Of a DNA stretch of 64,000 bases, positions 50,667 through 63,229 are shown one piece after another. This stretch comes from Adineta vaga (lineage: Eukaryota > Rotifera). The stretch lies in contig CP075492.1 of NCBI GenBank assembly GCA_021613535.1, positions 12,772,001-12,836,000 of the forward strand. The letters run 5' to 3'. The notes beneath the pieces were generated by a model, which did no database searches, was not told where the DNA came from, and saw nothing but the letters and a program-made list of their open reading frames with translations. Positions within the stretch are counted from its first letter, which is position 1; each line of letters begins with the position of its first letter. A program made the translations under genes and the position numbers.

Positions 50667-51953
50667 ATGTTAATATTAATAAAATATTTATTATCTCTTT
50701 GGTGGGTCATTCTGTTAATTGTCCCTTTAATCTACTTATACATTCGTCGATCATATGAAGAAAAACCAAGAGTTCGAGCAGCACGTCGAGGTATCGATCG
50801 AAGTTTAACATATCCTCGACAGTATCCATGTGGTTGGTATCGTATTTGCGATTCTACTGATGTATCCAAACGAGGTCAAGTTAAACATGCTTTTGCTCTT
50901 GGTCGAGAAATGGTCATTTTTCGGTCTGACGATGAATCTAGTCAAGTCTATGTCTTAGATGCATTTTGTGTACATATGGGAGCAAACTTAGCAATTGGTG
51001 GACGAGTTATGCCAGGCACTAATTGTCTTCAATGTCCATTTCATTTATGGGAATTCAATGGTGAAGATGGTCGTTGTACAAAGATTCCTTATATAGATGG
51101 TAAAATTCCTGAGAAAGTAATATAAAAATGAATTTCTTGATCAAAACTTCGTTGATTTCTTCTAGGCTAAAATGCAAACATATCCATGTGTTGAACGTCA
51201 TGGAATGGTTATGATTTGGTATCATCCATTGAATGAATCACCACATTATGATGCTATTTGTATTGATGAATTATTAACTGATCGTTTTCAATTTCGAGGC
51301 GTGTATCGTTATCCAAATATTCATATGCATTTACAAGAATTCGCTGAAAATGCTGCTGATGTTCAACATTTTCAACCATTACACGGTCAAATGTTAATTC
51401 CATGGACAGAACAATGTATACCATTTGTACATGTTCATCATCAAGCATCATTAGAATTTAGTGATAAACCATATATAGCTCATTTCTATGATACGGCAAT
51501 GATTCAATTGTTTGGCAAACGCTATGAATCAACAAAAGTTAACGCATCGATTACGTTCTATGGACCAGGTGGAATCACATTATTCCGTTTTGATGGAGAA
51601 TTTGGAAGAATTTATTTGTTTCATACACATACTCCAACGTCTTATACAGAATTAGATGTGGAATTTTTAGCTTTTGTTGATAAGAAGATTTCCAAATTGT
51701 TGAATTGGTACGTTATTGGAAATTGGATTTCACAATGGCAAAGAGATATTGCTATTTGGGAAAATAAAGTAGAATGAAAATGAAAAGAAAGAAACAAGAA
51801 ATATTTGTTGTTTTTTTTCTCATTTAGATACATAAACGTGCACCATTTCTGGTTAAAAATGATGGTCCCATTTTGAAAATGCGCCGTTGGTATAATCAAT
51901 TCTATCTTTCTCGAGAAGAAAAAGAAAATCTTCCTGAAACATTAGATTGGTGA
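50667..51953 (+). CDS. nvd: Rieske-type cholesterol 7-desaturase (Neverland/DAF-36 family)
   Basis: Three exons (50667-51116, 51166-51768, 51828-51953) join to 1179 nt and 392 residues. An N-terminal membrane anchor (LWWVILLIVPLIYLYI) is followed by the Rieske [2Fe-2S] domain. The iron ligands are CVH in DAFCVHMGANLAIGG and CPFH in NCLQCPFHLWEF. The non-haem iron site reads ENAADVQHFQPLHG near residue 225, the N-x2-D-x2-H-x4-H pattern of the family. The order, length and membrane anchor fit animal Neverland/DAF-36. That enzyme converts cholesterol to 7-dehydrocholesterol as the first step to ecdysteroid or dafachronic-type hormones, using an electron-donating reductase. Substrate use in this organism is inferred. 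Bacterial KshA is the distant alternative, but the anchor favours the animal type. Confidence 0.9.
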
Positions 51954-52562
51954 ATTTTATAACGAAATGATTATTTTTATGGCTAATTCTCTTCTATTGA
52001 TTAAAATACGAAGAAAAATAAATATTAATAAGAAATATTCATCTGAATCTTAATTATATGAATAACTATGAGCATTAGTTACAACAATTTGCAGCAGATA
52101 AATTCATTATATTTAATTAAACATGCTTTCTGTCTATAGTTCGTTTTAAAAAGAATGTCTTATAGGTGAACTACTCAACTTAATGATTTATTAATAAGTA
52201 TTTGAATCGTAAGAGATACTTAATTCCTTTGATATTCTACTGTTTTATAAATAATCGAGAAGGACTAAACTATTCATTCTCATGGTATAAGGCATACTCT
52301 TATTCGACTATCTGCAAGGTATTACTATGAAATTTCAATCTTTTCAAAAAGGAAATAATCGTCTTTATGTCATTGTTAATTATTCTATAGAACTATAAAT
52401 AATACTCTTTTCTAATCATCTTTATAAAAAAAAATAATAAGGTGCTCAATCGTTGTAGAGTCGGTACCATTGGGAAAAGATAGGATTAAAGGATTTAAAT
52501 AAGAGAAAAACTTGTCATTTGTCTTCATAATTTATTTCATATCAAGAACAACAAGAAGGTTG
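51954..52562. other. Intergenic spacer
   Basis: 3' flank of the oxygenase and promoter of the globin-like gene, both on the plus strand. AT-rich, with no other signal. Confidence 0.55.
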
Positions 52563-53253
52563 ATGGGTTGTTCAACTTCATTATCAAGTCGTATTGAAAC
52601 TAAATATCTCTTCTATTCAAATGAAATTTTACTTTTGAAACAATCATGGAATACTATAAAAGCACATGATTTTCAAAAATTTGTTCAAAATGTTCTTATC
52701 AGGTAGAGAGAAGAAAAGAAATTTGTTGAAGAAAATATTTCGTTTTTTATCGTAGAACTTCGAATGAAAGTCGATCATTTCGTCAATTTTGCATCTCAAA
52801 AGTAGAAGTTGATGGAAATAATTATGATTATGGTCAACATGATTCATGTTTACGAACTGATCTTAGTTGGCAAATTGCCATACCGGATTGCAGTACTGAA
52901 GTTATTCTTATTATTGAACAATTCTTAAAACTAATTGGTAATGATAATCATGTCGATATACAAATATCATCGTTTCATGTGATGAACGATTCTTTTTCCA
53001 TCGAATACGAAACTGTATTAGTAAGTTCGAATTTTCCTGTTCTAAAAATAAAATAGTTCAATTTGTTTTGAAGATCATGAAGCAATATGTATTGGATATA
53101 TTACATGAACGTTTTAGAATAACGAATTATCAACTTGCCGCTGAACATATACATGCTTGGAATAAATTTTTAACGTTTATTATTGAATATATCCAACAAC
53201 GAACTCATTTGATACGAGCATCAAAAGAAACAATCATGTCAATTAAGATGTAA
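52563..53253 (+). CDS. Divergent globin-like protein with N-myristoylation-type start
   Basis: Three exons (52563-52702, 52756-53020, 53074-53253) join to 585 nt and 194 residues. The start MGCSTSLSS fits an N-myristoylation site (MGxxxS) with a palmitoylatable Cys. Helix A is suggested by EILLLKQSWNTIKAHDFQKF, a typical globin LxxSWxxI pattern. A CD-region Phe lies in SFRQFC. A possible distal His is in NYDYGQHDS, and a proximal His in LIGNDNHVDI follows an IIEQFLKL helix. Helix H looks like HAWNKFLTFIIEYI. The spacing from helix A to the proximal His (about 89 residues) is normal for a globin. The distal-to-proximal spacing is several residues longer than in myoglobin. Identification rests on this pattern alone. 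If correct, it is a membrane-attached globin, perhaps a redox or oxygen sensor. Confidence 0.55.
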
Positions 53254-53622
53254 TAGAATTAATAGTAGTTTTTGATCAATGAAGGTATGAATATGTCACA
53301 GAACAGTGAATTTCAAAAATCAACTTTGAATAAATTATCAAGTATATGATAAAAATCAGATGTTGAACTATGGTTGATACCTATAGACATTCGTTATTGC
53401 AACTATTTTATAATATAGTACGTGTCTCTTACATTCTCAACAGTCATCAATTTTGTTTTAGTTCTAAGAAATATCAATTCATAGTTGTTGTAAAGGTGAT
53501 TTTCGATTATAAAAAAAAGACATTGACTTGTTTAAATGCAAATTCTATTTTCAATTCCAAAAAAAAATACATTGATATCTGCACTCTTCAAATGATTAGT
53601 ATATAAAGAAAGAAGGAGAAGT
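53254..53622. other. Convergent intergenic region
   Basis: Short 3'-to-3' spacer between the globin-like gene (plus) and the helicase gene (minus). No other signal. Confidence 0.55.
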
Positions 53623-56479
53623 TTATTTTTTCTTATTCCATTGAGCAGCATTTAATAGATTCTTTCCAGTGACAAATCCTGTTGAAATTGATGGATTCAT
53701 CTGTGAGACAATATTCAGTTTCTTCTTTGGTGGTTGATAGACTTCATCAGGTTCATTACAAACATGCACAAGTCTAGTAGGAATTTCTGAGATGAATTGT
53801 GATGGTTTACATCGTTCTTGTTGACCATAATTTGAACGGACTTGTGAATACGATATATGTAAATATCGTTTAGCACGAGTGATAGCAACATACATCAAAC
53901 GACCTTATTTTTTTTTGTTAAAAGAGAGAAAGTTTCACATATGAAAGTTTAACAAATATAGATTACTTACGTTCTTCTTCGATATCACAAGTACCAAAAA
54001 AGTTCGATGGAAATAGATCTTGAACTAAAAATGTAAAGCAAAATAGATATTAATCATGAGAAAGATCAAACTTACCAAGTCCAGCAATAAATACATAATG
54101 AAATTCTAATCCTTTTGCGCCATGTACAGTCATCATTTGCACTCGTTCTATTTCATTAGACGTATCTAATTTTCCATCTTGTGTATTTGTTGTGTCCTAT
54201 GAAATGATAAAATTCAATGTTCATACAAATATCTTTCTCTTCACATACTAATGTTACAACACTAAGATATTGTGTAAGATCATTCGTATGATAAAGATGT
54301 GAAAATTGTTTCATAGCATTACATAATTCACTTATATTTTGTAAACGTTCGACTTCTTGTTTTTTATTATAGGCTTCCATTAAACCTGATTGTTCAAAGA
54401 CATATAAAGCTTGTTCATATAATTCCATTTTAGGATCTTGTTCTTCGATTGTTTGTTTGCATTGTTTGATCAATTGAATAAAATCAAGGATTTTCTTTTG
54501 TTTAGTTAATGTCGAATCTGACTGAATAAAGGAGAATAATGAACATTGTTTGTCTTTTGCGCCTGATTCAATTTTCTCCAGAGTTGCTTTACCAATAGAA
54601 CGTGCAGGAAAATTAATAATACGACGAAATGCATCAGTGTCATCTTCATTTTGTATCAAACGTAAATATGCGAGAGCACTCTTGATTTCTGATCGTTGAT
54701 AAAATTTAATACCGCCATAAATACGATACTTGATTCCAGCATTCATTAATGCTTGTTCAAATTCACGTGCTATTGATAATAAAAGAAAAGTGGATGGATT
54801 TAGTTGAAAGAAGAAAAGACTTACATTGAGCATTTGTTCGATAGAGAATAGCAATTTGTGAGAGAGGAATATTTGGATTAAGATGAGTGAAATCACGAAT
54901 CTTTTCAATCACATGTCTGGCTTCATTACTAGCATCTGTTGCTTGAAATACTCCAATTTGTTCACCATTTTTTATATCTGTCCAAAGATTTTTACCACTA
55001 AAATCGAAATAAATGTTTAGAAAAAACTGCAAATCTTAGTGAATGAGCATGCAGATATGCTGTTCTATTTTGCTTTCAGTCTCACATTCTTTTCTACAGT
55101 TACTTACAGACGAGAGCGATTATGGTCAATAACAGCATTTGCTGCTTCCAAAACTACATTTGTACTACCTGAATAAAACAAAATATTATTTCCATCATCA
55201 TTATCAACGATCAGTCTTACGATAATTTTGTTCTAATTTAATAATATGTTCAGGATTTTCTCTTTCTAAATTGAGTGCTTTTAAATATTCATCGATATTA
55301 TTGACACATTGAGCACCACGAAATGCATAAATACTTTGATCATCATCACCCTATGAAATGAACAAGTATATCAATATCTTTGTATATTACTTCAACAAAC
55401 CACAGCCATAAAACAGTTGTGTACAATTTTATTTGAATCATCTTTATCCATCATTAATTTTAACCAATCCATTTGTAATGTTGAAGTATCTTGAAATTCA
55501 TCAACAAGAATAAAATGAAATTTTTTTGAATAATGTACACGTAAATCAATCTCTTTTTCTAATAATTCTAAAGATAAATAAATCCTTTCGTATCATTCAA
55601 ATTGACATACAAAAAAAAATCAAACAAACCTTTGGTAAGTAAAATCAATTCAGCAAAATCCAATTTATTTTCTTGTTGTAGATATTTTTCATAATTAGTA
55701 TAAATTAAGTGTTGAAAACGATTTTCATGATTAATCAATAAATCGGAAGAACGTTTTCCTTCATCTTTACATTTATTAATAAAATTGACGATTGCTTTAG
55801 GTTTATCTGTATAGAAATTATTTTCTTTCACTTCTTCTTTAATGATTCTCTTCACGATTGATAATTGATCATCGGGATCAATAATGATGAAGTCATTTTT
55901 GAGACCAACCATTTTGCAATGAATACGTAGAAAACGATTTGCTAAATAAAATGAAATACTTTGAATAGGTACATGTGAAATGTACGAAATTATTCCAAAT
56001 TCAAAGCAATTGATTGATTGTCCTTTGTAAATATTGCTGAACTTGAAAATAAGACTTACCAAGTCCATGAAATGTTCCTAACCACATATCGTTCAATTGC
56101 ATACCAGGTAACATTCGACTTATACGATGACGCATTTCCAATGGCAGCTTTATTTGTAAATGTAACAGCAAATATTTGATATGGTTTAACATCACAATTT
56201 TTTAACAAATAAACTATACGAGATGTTAATACACGAGTTTTTCCACTACCTTAAATGATTGAGAAAAATAATAAAAAATACAACAATAAAGAAACAAAAA
56301 GATGTACCAGCTCCACTAAGAACAAGTGTTGATTGATTGATTGGACAAGTAACGGCGCGTTTTTGCTCAGGATTGAGATCATGTAAGAATTTATCATCAT
56401 TTACTTCATTTGTTTTAACATCATTAATGGCAGTGGTAGTCGTAGTAGATATTTTCGTAGTTTTCTTTTTTCGATACAT
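53623..56479 (-). CDS. UvrD/PcrA/Srs2-type superfamily 1A DNA helicase
   Basis: A gene of more than ten exons on the minus strand from ATG 56479 to the stop at 53623-53625. All SF1A helicase motifs are present. The Q/I region is NPEQKRAV then LSGAG/SGKTR (Walker A, split by an intron). Motif Ia is [17 protein letters not shown]. Motif II is [10 protein letters not shown]. Motif III is [13 protein letters not shown]. Motif IV is KLEQNYRST. Motif V is [12 protein letters not shown]. Motif VI is [12 protein letters not shown]. The N-terminus is a short Lys/Thr-rich tail. The C-terminus ends in a Lys-rich segment containing [11 protein letters not shown], somewhat like plant Srs2-like helicases. 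These enzymes unwind DNA 3' to 5' and strip recombinase filaments. Such a gene is rare in animals. Acquisition from bacteria or a non-animal eukaryote is plausible. Confidence 0.93.
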
Positions 56480-58772
56480 ATTTAGTTACTCTACAATAAG
56501 AATAAGTGTATTTATTTTTCTTTTTCTAGACAAGTTTATTTCCTATATAAAACTTATATTTTCTTTATCAAATCTCTGTTTTCCTTTTCATAAAAAGCCA
56601 TTTTTAATCTTGTCACTCATCATTGACAGAAAAGATCATCTTTCTGCGCACAGAGCAGCAAGAAAAGACAATACATCATGTGTGAAAAATCAAGTTGACA
56701 AGTATGAAAATCTATCGAGACCACATACGCGAACGCATCAACAGAAAACATGGGTCATTGCACATAAGAAAATATTAATCGGACTGCTTGCTCTAAAAGA
56801 GAACTAGTTTTTATTATGATAAGATATCGTTTTCTGAAGTTACTTGCCTTTACGGATTTGTTTTCATCTCTTTTTCCATAATCGATATTTCGCTGAAAAG
56901 ATTTTGAAATTCTATGAACTCTATGTCATTTAACTCGTCGTATATTGTATTGCGTTGCTCGAATCTGTTTTTAGCATCTTTGATTGACATTCCATAAGCA
57001 GCAACCTAAACAAAATAAGAATAACACATAGATCATAAATACAAAAGTATATTGTAAAATAAAATCGAAAAGTGGGAGCATTCTATCTATGATTATTCTC
57101 TCTCTTATTATCACGACTTATTGTTTCACTCACATGGAACGAAACGAATGAGTTCCATAGTGATATTTATTTGTCAAAGATTTATTTCCAATCTCTCTAA
57201 AGATAATGAAATTAGTGAAGATTCTCATAGCTTTAATTACTGCTGAATATCAACCAAATGACACGATCAAATAACGATCGACAATAAAATGTGCTATAAT
57301 CATTTCAATCCAAGTGTTCGAAATCACTGATTATATCATCATAGTAATGAAAGTAAAACATGTGTTTCTACCCAAAACAACCATGTAAGAAAATGAGAAA
57401 TGCTTTATCGACGAAAATGGTAGTATTGAGCTGGAAAAAAAATGATCCGTGATAATTTAAGATGAACCAATACTTGTACTGCATCAAATATGTTACTCCT
57501 GGTAGAAACCCAAAGTATCTATCAATGCAGATTTTTATACGTGTGTTTTCTCTCCGGTAAAGCAATAAATTTTCTCGATTACTGATTATTGATAACAAAT
57601 TTTCAGTAATTTAAATGACAATCTGAAAGACGAGATATATTAAAATAAACTAAAGCACTCAATAAGAAGAATCAATAATTATACAAATCAATTGATTCTT
57701 TGTGAGTACTCTTTTCTTTGAACGGCTAGGATTTTATTGGAACGTATGTTAAAAGACAGAAATCAATTCGAAAGATGAACTCTTTTGTATTTAATGGCAA
57801 TGAACGATCAGGAACATGAGAGAAACGAATGATATAAACTGAGCACATGAAGGGTGATCAGTAATTATGAGAGAAGAAGTATATCACTAACGAATACATG
57901 TAAAAAACACTATTATCATCACAAATTTGAACAGTTTTCATTATTGATATAATTAAAAAGAATTGATTATTTACAGAAGAGTAAGGAAAAACATCATGGA
58001 ATGTGATTACTTTCCGATCTTTCAGTGAGTTCTAGATTCGTTCGATATCTAATATTTTTATTAATGATTACAAAAAATATCCGGAGATATGTGATCATCC
58101 TATATTCGAACAAAATCCTGTGAAGACTCTTATTTTCGACATTGAACCTTTGGTTTTCCATTTCGTCAGAAATCATCTTTATTCTGATCGCTCATCATCA
58201 TCATGAAAAAAAAGTACGACGTTCATACGTATAGTGAAGAAAGAAAAGAAAAAAAAAAGAGAAAAATGAAAACGAATAAGATAATGGGCTTTGTATGTGA
58301 TGAAAAACGAAGCCGACAATCATAGAGCGACGACAAAACACACAAACGAATCGATAGGAAAAGAAAAGAAAAACGAACAAGAAAAACGTGAAAGGTTGTC
58401 TATGAAAAAGAAAAGAAAAACAATCAATTGCCACTACAAAACAACATATGTTACTAAGAAAAAGTTAGTAACTTCATGCAATTTACATGACAAATGTGCA
58501 TAAAAACAAATACCATCACCACAATCAACAAGACAAGAGGAAAAAGAAAAACAACAAAAGAAACAAAGAATAACAATGATTTGCTCATGGATCTACACCG
58601 GTTATAGAAAAAAAAAGAAACAAACAGCTAGATTGAGCAGACAAGAGAATACACTCGGATGAGAGAGAGAGAAGAAATGAAGAGAGCTATTGCGCGCACA
58701 TAAAACAGTCAAAAGAAAAGGTCTTTCTGCTTTTGTTTTTTTTGTTCAAAAAGAAAAGGAAAACACCAATGA
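56480..58772. other. Intergenic region with one possible orphan exon
   Basis: A 2.3-kb spacer upstream of the helicase gene and downstream of USP10. It contains a possible terminal exon at 56850-57005 (listed separately) and A-rich tracts at 58200-58420 and 58500-58700. Other open frames are low-complexity. Confidence 0.5.
56850..57005 (-). CDS. Possible orphan terminal exon
   Basis: A TTTGTTTAG acceptor at 57006-57014 is followed by exactly 52 codons ending in TAA. The encoded stretch is charged and helix-forming (AAYGMSIKDAKNRFEQRN, then IYDELNDIEFIEFQNLF). Codon choice is less A/T-biased in third positions than in neighbouring genes (several GAC, GAG, AAC, TTC). I could not find a matching upstream exon in the same phase. 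A GTGAGTG donor at about 57130-57140 is in the wrong phase for this frame. It may be a remnant of a gene or mobile element. Confidence 0.3.
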   Translation of the reverse strand, partial: VAAYGMSIKDAKNRFEQRNTIYDELNDIEFIEFQNLFSEISIMEKEMKTNP

Positions 58773-61598
58773 TTAATCACGACGATAAAAAAGTAGATAA
58801 GGCATAAGTTTATCAGCTGTTGGATTAATAACTTGATTGGATGTGACAACTTGAACATTTCCATCATCAAATCTTACCCATCCTTGAAGTCCTGGATGAA
58901 ATACATCAGTAATATAATGTCCTTTCGTAGCATGATCACCTTGATGATATTCGACAGCAAATAATTTGTATCGTTCTTGATATTGTTTTCGAGCTTGTTC
59001 AGTTAAAATATCTAAAATAAATAGATAATACAAAGTTTATTTTGAACAAAGAACTTTCATATTCTTATCTTACTTTTTGGTAATGTTAAATTGACAGTAT
59101 AATTAACTGCTTTATTGAGTTTTTTAATACCATCTGTTTCATCGTAAAGAAAACATTTCAAATGAACAATAAGAATAGGTGGTAAATGTTCAATCAACAT
59201 TGTTTTATTGGTATGAATCTGAAAAAACAGTATATTTTTTATTTCATATCGATTGATTGTCTTTTTTCTGACTTACATTTTGACGATTTTTACTATCGAC
59301 ATAATCAGAAACAGCGGATTGTTCACAGAAACGGAGAAGAGCATCATCAAGTGTAATGATTTTAGAGTCCTTAAATATTTTCTCATATGTATGAAAACAA
59401 AATCAATTTCATTGAGACATACTTTGATATCGAGTGAGAGAGTAAAAAATGGTTCATGTACGACTGATTTTTGATTTCCAGCGCTGTGTACTGTAGAACG
59501 AAATTTTCCAGCAAATATATCGGCAATAAGACTTTTTCGAATTTCATTCTAAAAGAAAATTAGGTAATGTTTTTTTTCTCTTCTGTATAGAATAATTATA
59601 AGAAGAAATGTACCGTTCGAAGAACATGAGTACGATTACGTTTTCCAACTTGAAGCCAATCTTCAGATTTTTCATCACCGTTCAATTGTAAATCAGCTGT
59701 TAATGTGGATAAATCTGAACTTGATGTGGATTCTTCTAGAAAATAAAAAATAAATGTTATCGATGATGATGATGATGATTTTTCTTCTTTTGTATTACCA
59801 TTTTTATTTGTCGATGCATTATATAAAATTTGACAAATTTCATCATGTAGTTCACTTAATAATTGACACAATAATTCATGTGCATCTTCTTGTTTACTTT
59901 TAACGACATCAATAGGTAAATGACGAAGGCGAGATAATTCCTGAAGGACATCACTTGGTTCAAATGCTGCACCGCAAACAATATCTTTATGATTAGAACT
60001 TGATTTACTTCGATCCATTTTTTCGAATTGATTAACAAAAGAATGTCTAATAGAAGAAAAACATTTTCTCTTTTTTTTTTCATCATTTACTCTTATCAAA
60101 ACATGACTTACAGAGCTCTAATACATGGAACATTATGATTCTCTGTATCTTCATCAAGTGGGATATATTTCATTACATTGAAAAAAGCAGGACAAGCAAG
60201 TAGAGATTGTAAAGTCTGAATAAAAGAAGAAAAAAAATACATCAATAAAAAACCAAAAAAAGTTTGATTTCGTATACTTACAGCATTAACATAACAATAA
60301 TTACTTCTATTTAATAATCCACGAGGTTTAATAGCCATAGCTGATGGACGTAGTTCACATTTGGAAAAATAATCTAAGATAAAAAAAGAAGAGAAATAAA
60401 CGATACCTTCGAATGTGTAAAATACTAAATCACTACATACCTTCTAACGATCTTGAATCTTCTCCATTGCTATTATAAACATGATAATTTGTTTTTGGAT
60501 GATAATTATTGGTTGCATTAGTTTTGCCATTTTGTTGTGGTGATGATGTTTGAACTTTTGGAATAGGAGTTGATTGTTGTGGAACATTAGATATGGTTGT
60601 TGTTGGCGTGGGCGTTGGTACTGCAGGTGGATTACCACGAAATAAATCTGCCCATGATGATGGCTTCGATTTATTTGATGAGTAGAGATTATCTGATGAT
60701 GGTTTTAATGTTTCAATTGATGCTGCACTAGCAACAGATGTTGAATAAATAGATGAGTCATTATTATTATTATTGATGTTTAATGATGTTTTATTAATGG
60801 AGATATGTTGTGGATGATCACCATCATTATCTGTATCAGTCGTTGTGTCATGACCTAGAGAGAGAAAGAAAAAATAAAGATCTTATTTTAAGAAGATTAT
60901 TGAATATAAAAACTACTAACTATCTGATTCGATTTCATCTTCATCATTCGTTGATTGTTTATCATCATGTTGATGTTTCATTATTGAATCAACCCATTGA
61001 TTACATGATTGATATCTTGCATCATTAGTATTTTGTTCTTTTTGTGATGTTTGTTCATTATTATCATTAATTTTTGTATGTTGAAGTGTTGCTGGTTCAA
61101 GCATTTGTTGATATTCTTGTTTATAATAATTTGGTGGTCGTTTCTTTTTCAATTTTCTATCACTATCATGACGATGATGTGATGATGAAGAAGATTGTTT
61201 CGTTATTTTAACATTTTCAACCGATGAACTTTTTGAGGAATATGGAGGAGATGTTAAAGCTGAATTGGTAGATTCTTGATGAGATAAACTACCATTACAT
61301 AAATAGGATACACCGGCACCACCCGATGGAGATATTACTGATGGAACATCAAAACCAAATTCAATGGCTGTATTTGTACAGTCTTCTGTACCCCATGGAA
61401 ACTAGATAGATTCAAAATTAAAGAAAAAAAATAGTTTATCATAGTGATAAAAAGTTCAATTACTTTAACTCCTTGTTTATCATGACCAAAAAGCTTTTCA
61501 GCTTCTTGTTCAGAAAAATCACCAAAAGCAAAATCCTGTTCAGAAAAAGAAATTTTTTTTGTCGTTGATAAAAACGAAATTCTTAAACTTACGGTCAT
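58773..61598 (-). CDS. USP10: Ubiquitin carboxyl-terminal hydrolase 10
   Basis: USP10 removes ubiquitin from cytosolic targets and binds the stress-granule protein G3BP. The first coding exon is only six bases (ATG ACC, 61598-61593). The second begins DFAFGDFSEQEAEKLFG, which carries the FGDF motif known from vertebrate USP10 to bind the NTF2-like domain of G3BP. A long Ser/Asn/Gln-rich, disordered region follows. The USP core starts at PRGLLNRSNYCYVN, whose Cys is the catalytic nucleophile, then TLQSLLACPAFFNVMKYIPL. It continues with KQEDAHELLCQLLSELHDEI and ends with the catalytic-His box HATKGHYITDVFHPGLQGW, DDGNVQVV and LMPYLLFYRRD. About ten exons, with the usual short introns. The Cys and His boxes are intact, so the enzyme should be active. 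Confidence 0.93.
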
Positions 61599-63229
61599 TA
61601 TCGAAATTTTTCTAATTCTTTAACTTAATAATCATGAGTTATGCCTGAGAATAGTCATCTAAAACGAGAAATTACAACGTAGTTGAGTCATGTGCACAGA
61701 CACGAGTCAAGTCTGGTTATTACACAAGAATTGATAGAAATATATCAAGAATACTAATAATCAGAATCAACAATATAACAAGAAAGTACGTTTTTCTCTT
61801 CTTTTTTGTTGTTTATTTGTTTCTTTCTCATTCTGTTGTCGAGTCCATTTGTTCGTTCGATTAACTTTGGTATTCTTCATCTACCAATAAAAATCAATTT
61901 TTCATAGAAATCTTCTCCTCTTTGTTATATACAATTGACTTTTAGAATCTTGAATAAATAGATTTTCTTGATCGATTTATATCAGAATATTCATTTTTGA
62001 AATCAAATAAAACCTTTTTAAAACTATGACACATGTTAAAATGACGACATCTATAGATGTCAACATTCTGCATTTACTAAACTATGAATAATACAACATT
62101 TTAAGCTGACGACAATTCATTTTTATGTGATATTTTTTAAACCAAACAAGCAGTAGATCGATCATCATCGTTTGTGGTCTCTTGAAGATTCTTATACTTC
62201 GTTAAGATAGTTTGTATGAGTCGAACTTTCTTAATATATCTGTCAGTCAATACATTCTTTATTCTGCCAATTCATCTATAGCTAGAAGATGTTACACTTT
62301 CGATAATAAATCATCCTGTTGAAACATCTCGCTGACATATTCAATTTTTTTCTCATGTACGTTGTCAGAGTTCATCGAATTCAAATGATAGTCATCTCAA
62401 TGATGCTTTTTCTTCACATTTCTCCTTGTCATGTTGATGCGTTATAGTGATAGTCTAAGCATTGGTAAACAATGATTGATTTCAGTTAGATGAAATACTC
62501 GATGGAATTTTGTCAGGAGCAGAAAAAAGATTTGTCTTTAATCGAAATGATTTTTGCTATTAGTCTCCTTTTTTTTCATCTTTCACTCACGTTTTATACA
62601 CATCGAGCTTTACAAAAACAAACGAAACAACTCATGTGTATATGAAAACTAGGAAAAATATGACAGACATACAAACACACAAGAAAATATATAAAAAAAG
62701 AAGAGAAAGAAAGAGAGTGAGAGAGAGAGAGACGAATAGAAGATAAGTAGTAATAGTAATAGTAGTAGGAATAGTAGTATTAGAGTGTGTATGTATAGAC
62801 TGAGAAGATCGATTGTCCCATATTTGTTAGTAACGATTTTTCTAGTGATCATCATACACTCTATTTGTTCTTTTGCTTGACATTTAAAGAAAATTTCACC
62901 GGTTCAAATTTTAGTTGAAAGAAGGATGAAGCAAATTTTAAATAGACAGAAAAAAATCCAAAAAGAAAATGCATTCTTTTTTCTTTTCGATACCGTGTGT
63001 GAAATAGAACGACTATTACGTTTAAGAATGCTTTGCACAATATCTACAGAAAATCAATCGACGATAATATTTGATAAATTAAGGAAATATGAAAACGAAG
63101 AAGAAGAAGAAGAAGAAGAAGAGAAAAGGCAAACAAAAACCGGTTCATTACACCTGTTGATTGTGCATATCTAAATGAAAAAGATTTATTTTCTGTAAAG
63201 TAAATTTGAAATAAATAAATTAATCTTAC
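61599..63229. other. Intergenic or intronic region
   Basis: Lies between the USP10 start and the donor site of the right-edge exon. It contains (GA)n at about 62695-62732 and a (GAA)n tract at about 63100-63124. A downstream exon of the right-edge gene is expected on the minus strand but none could be recognised here. Confidence 0.45.
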
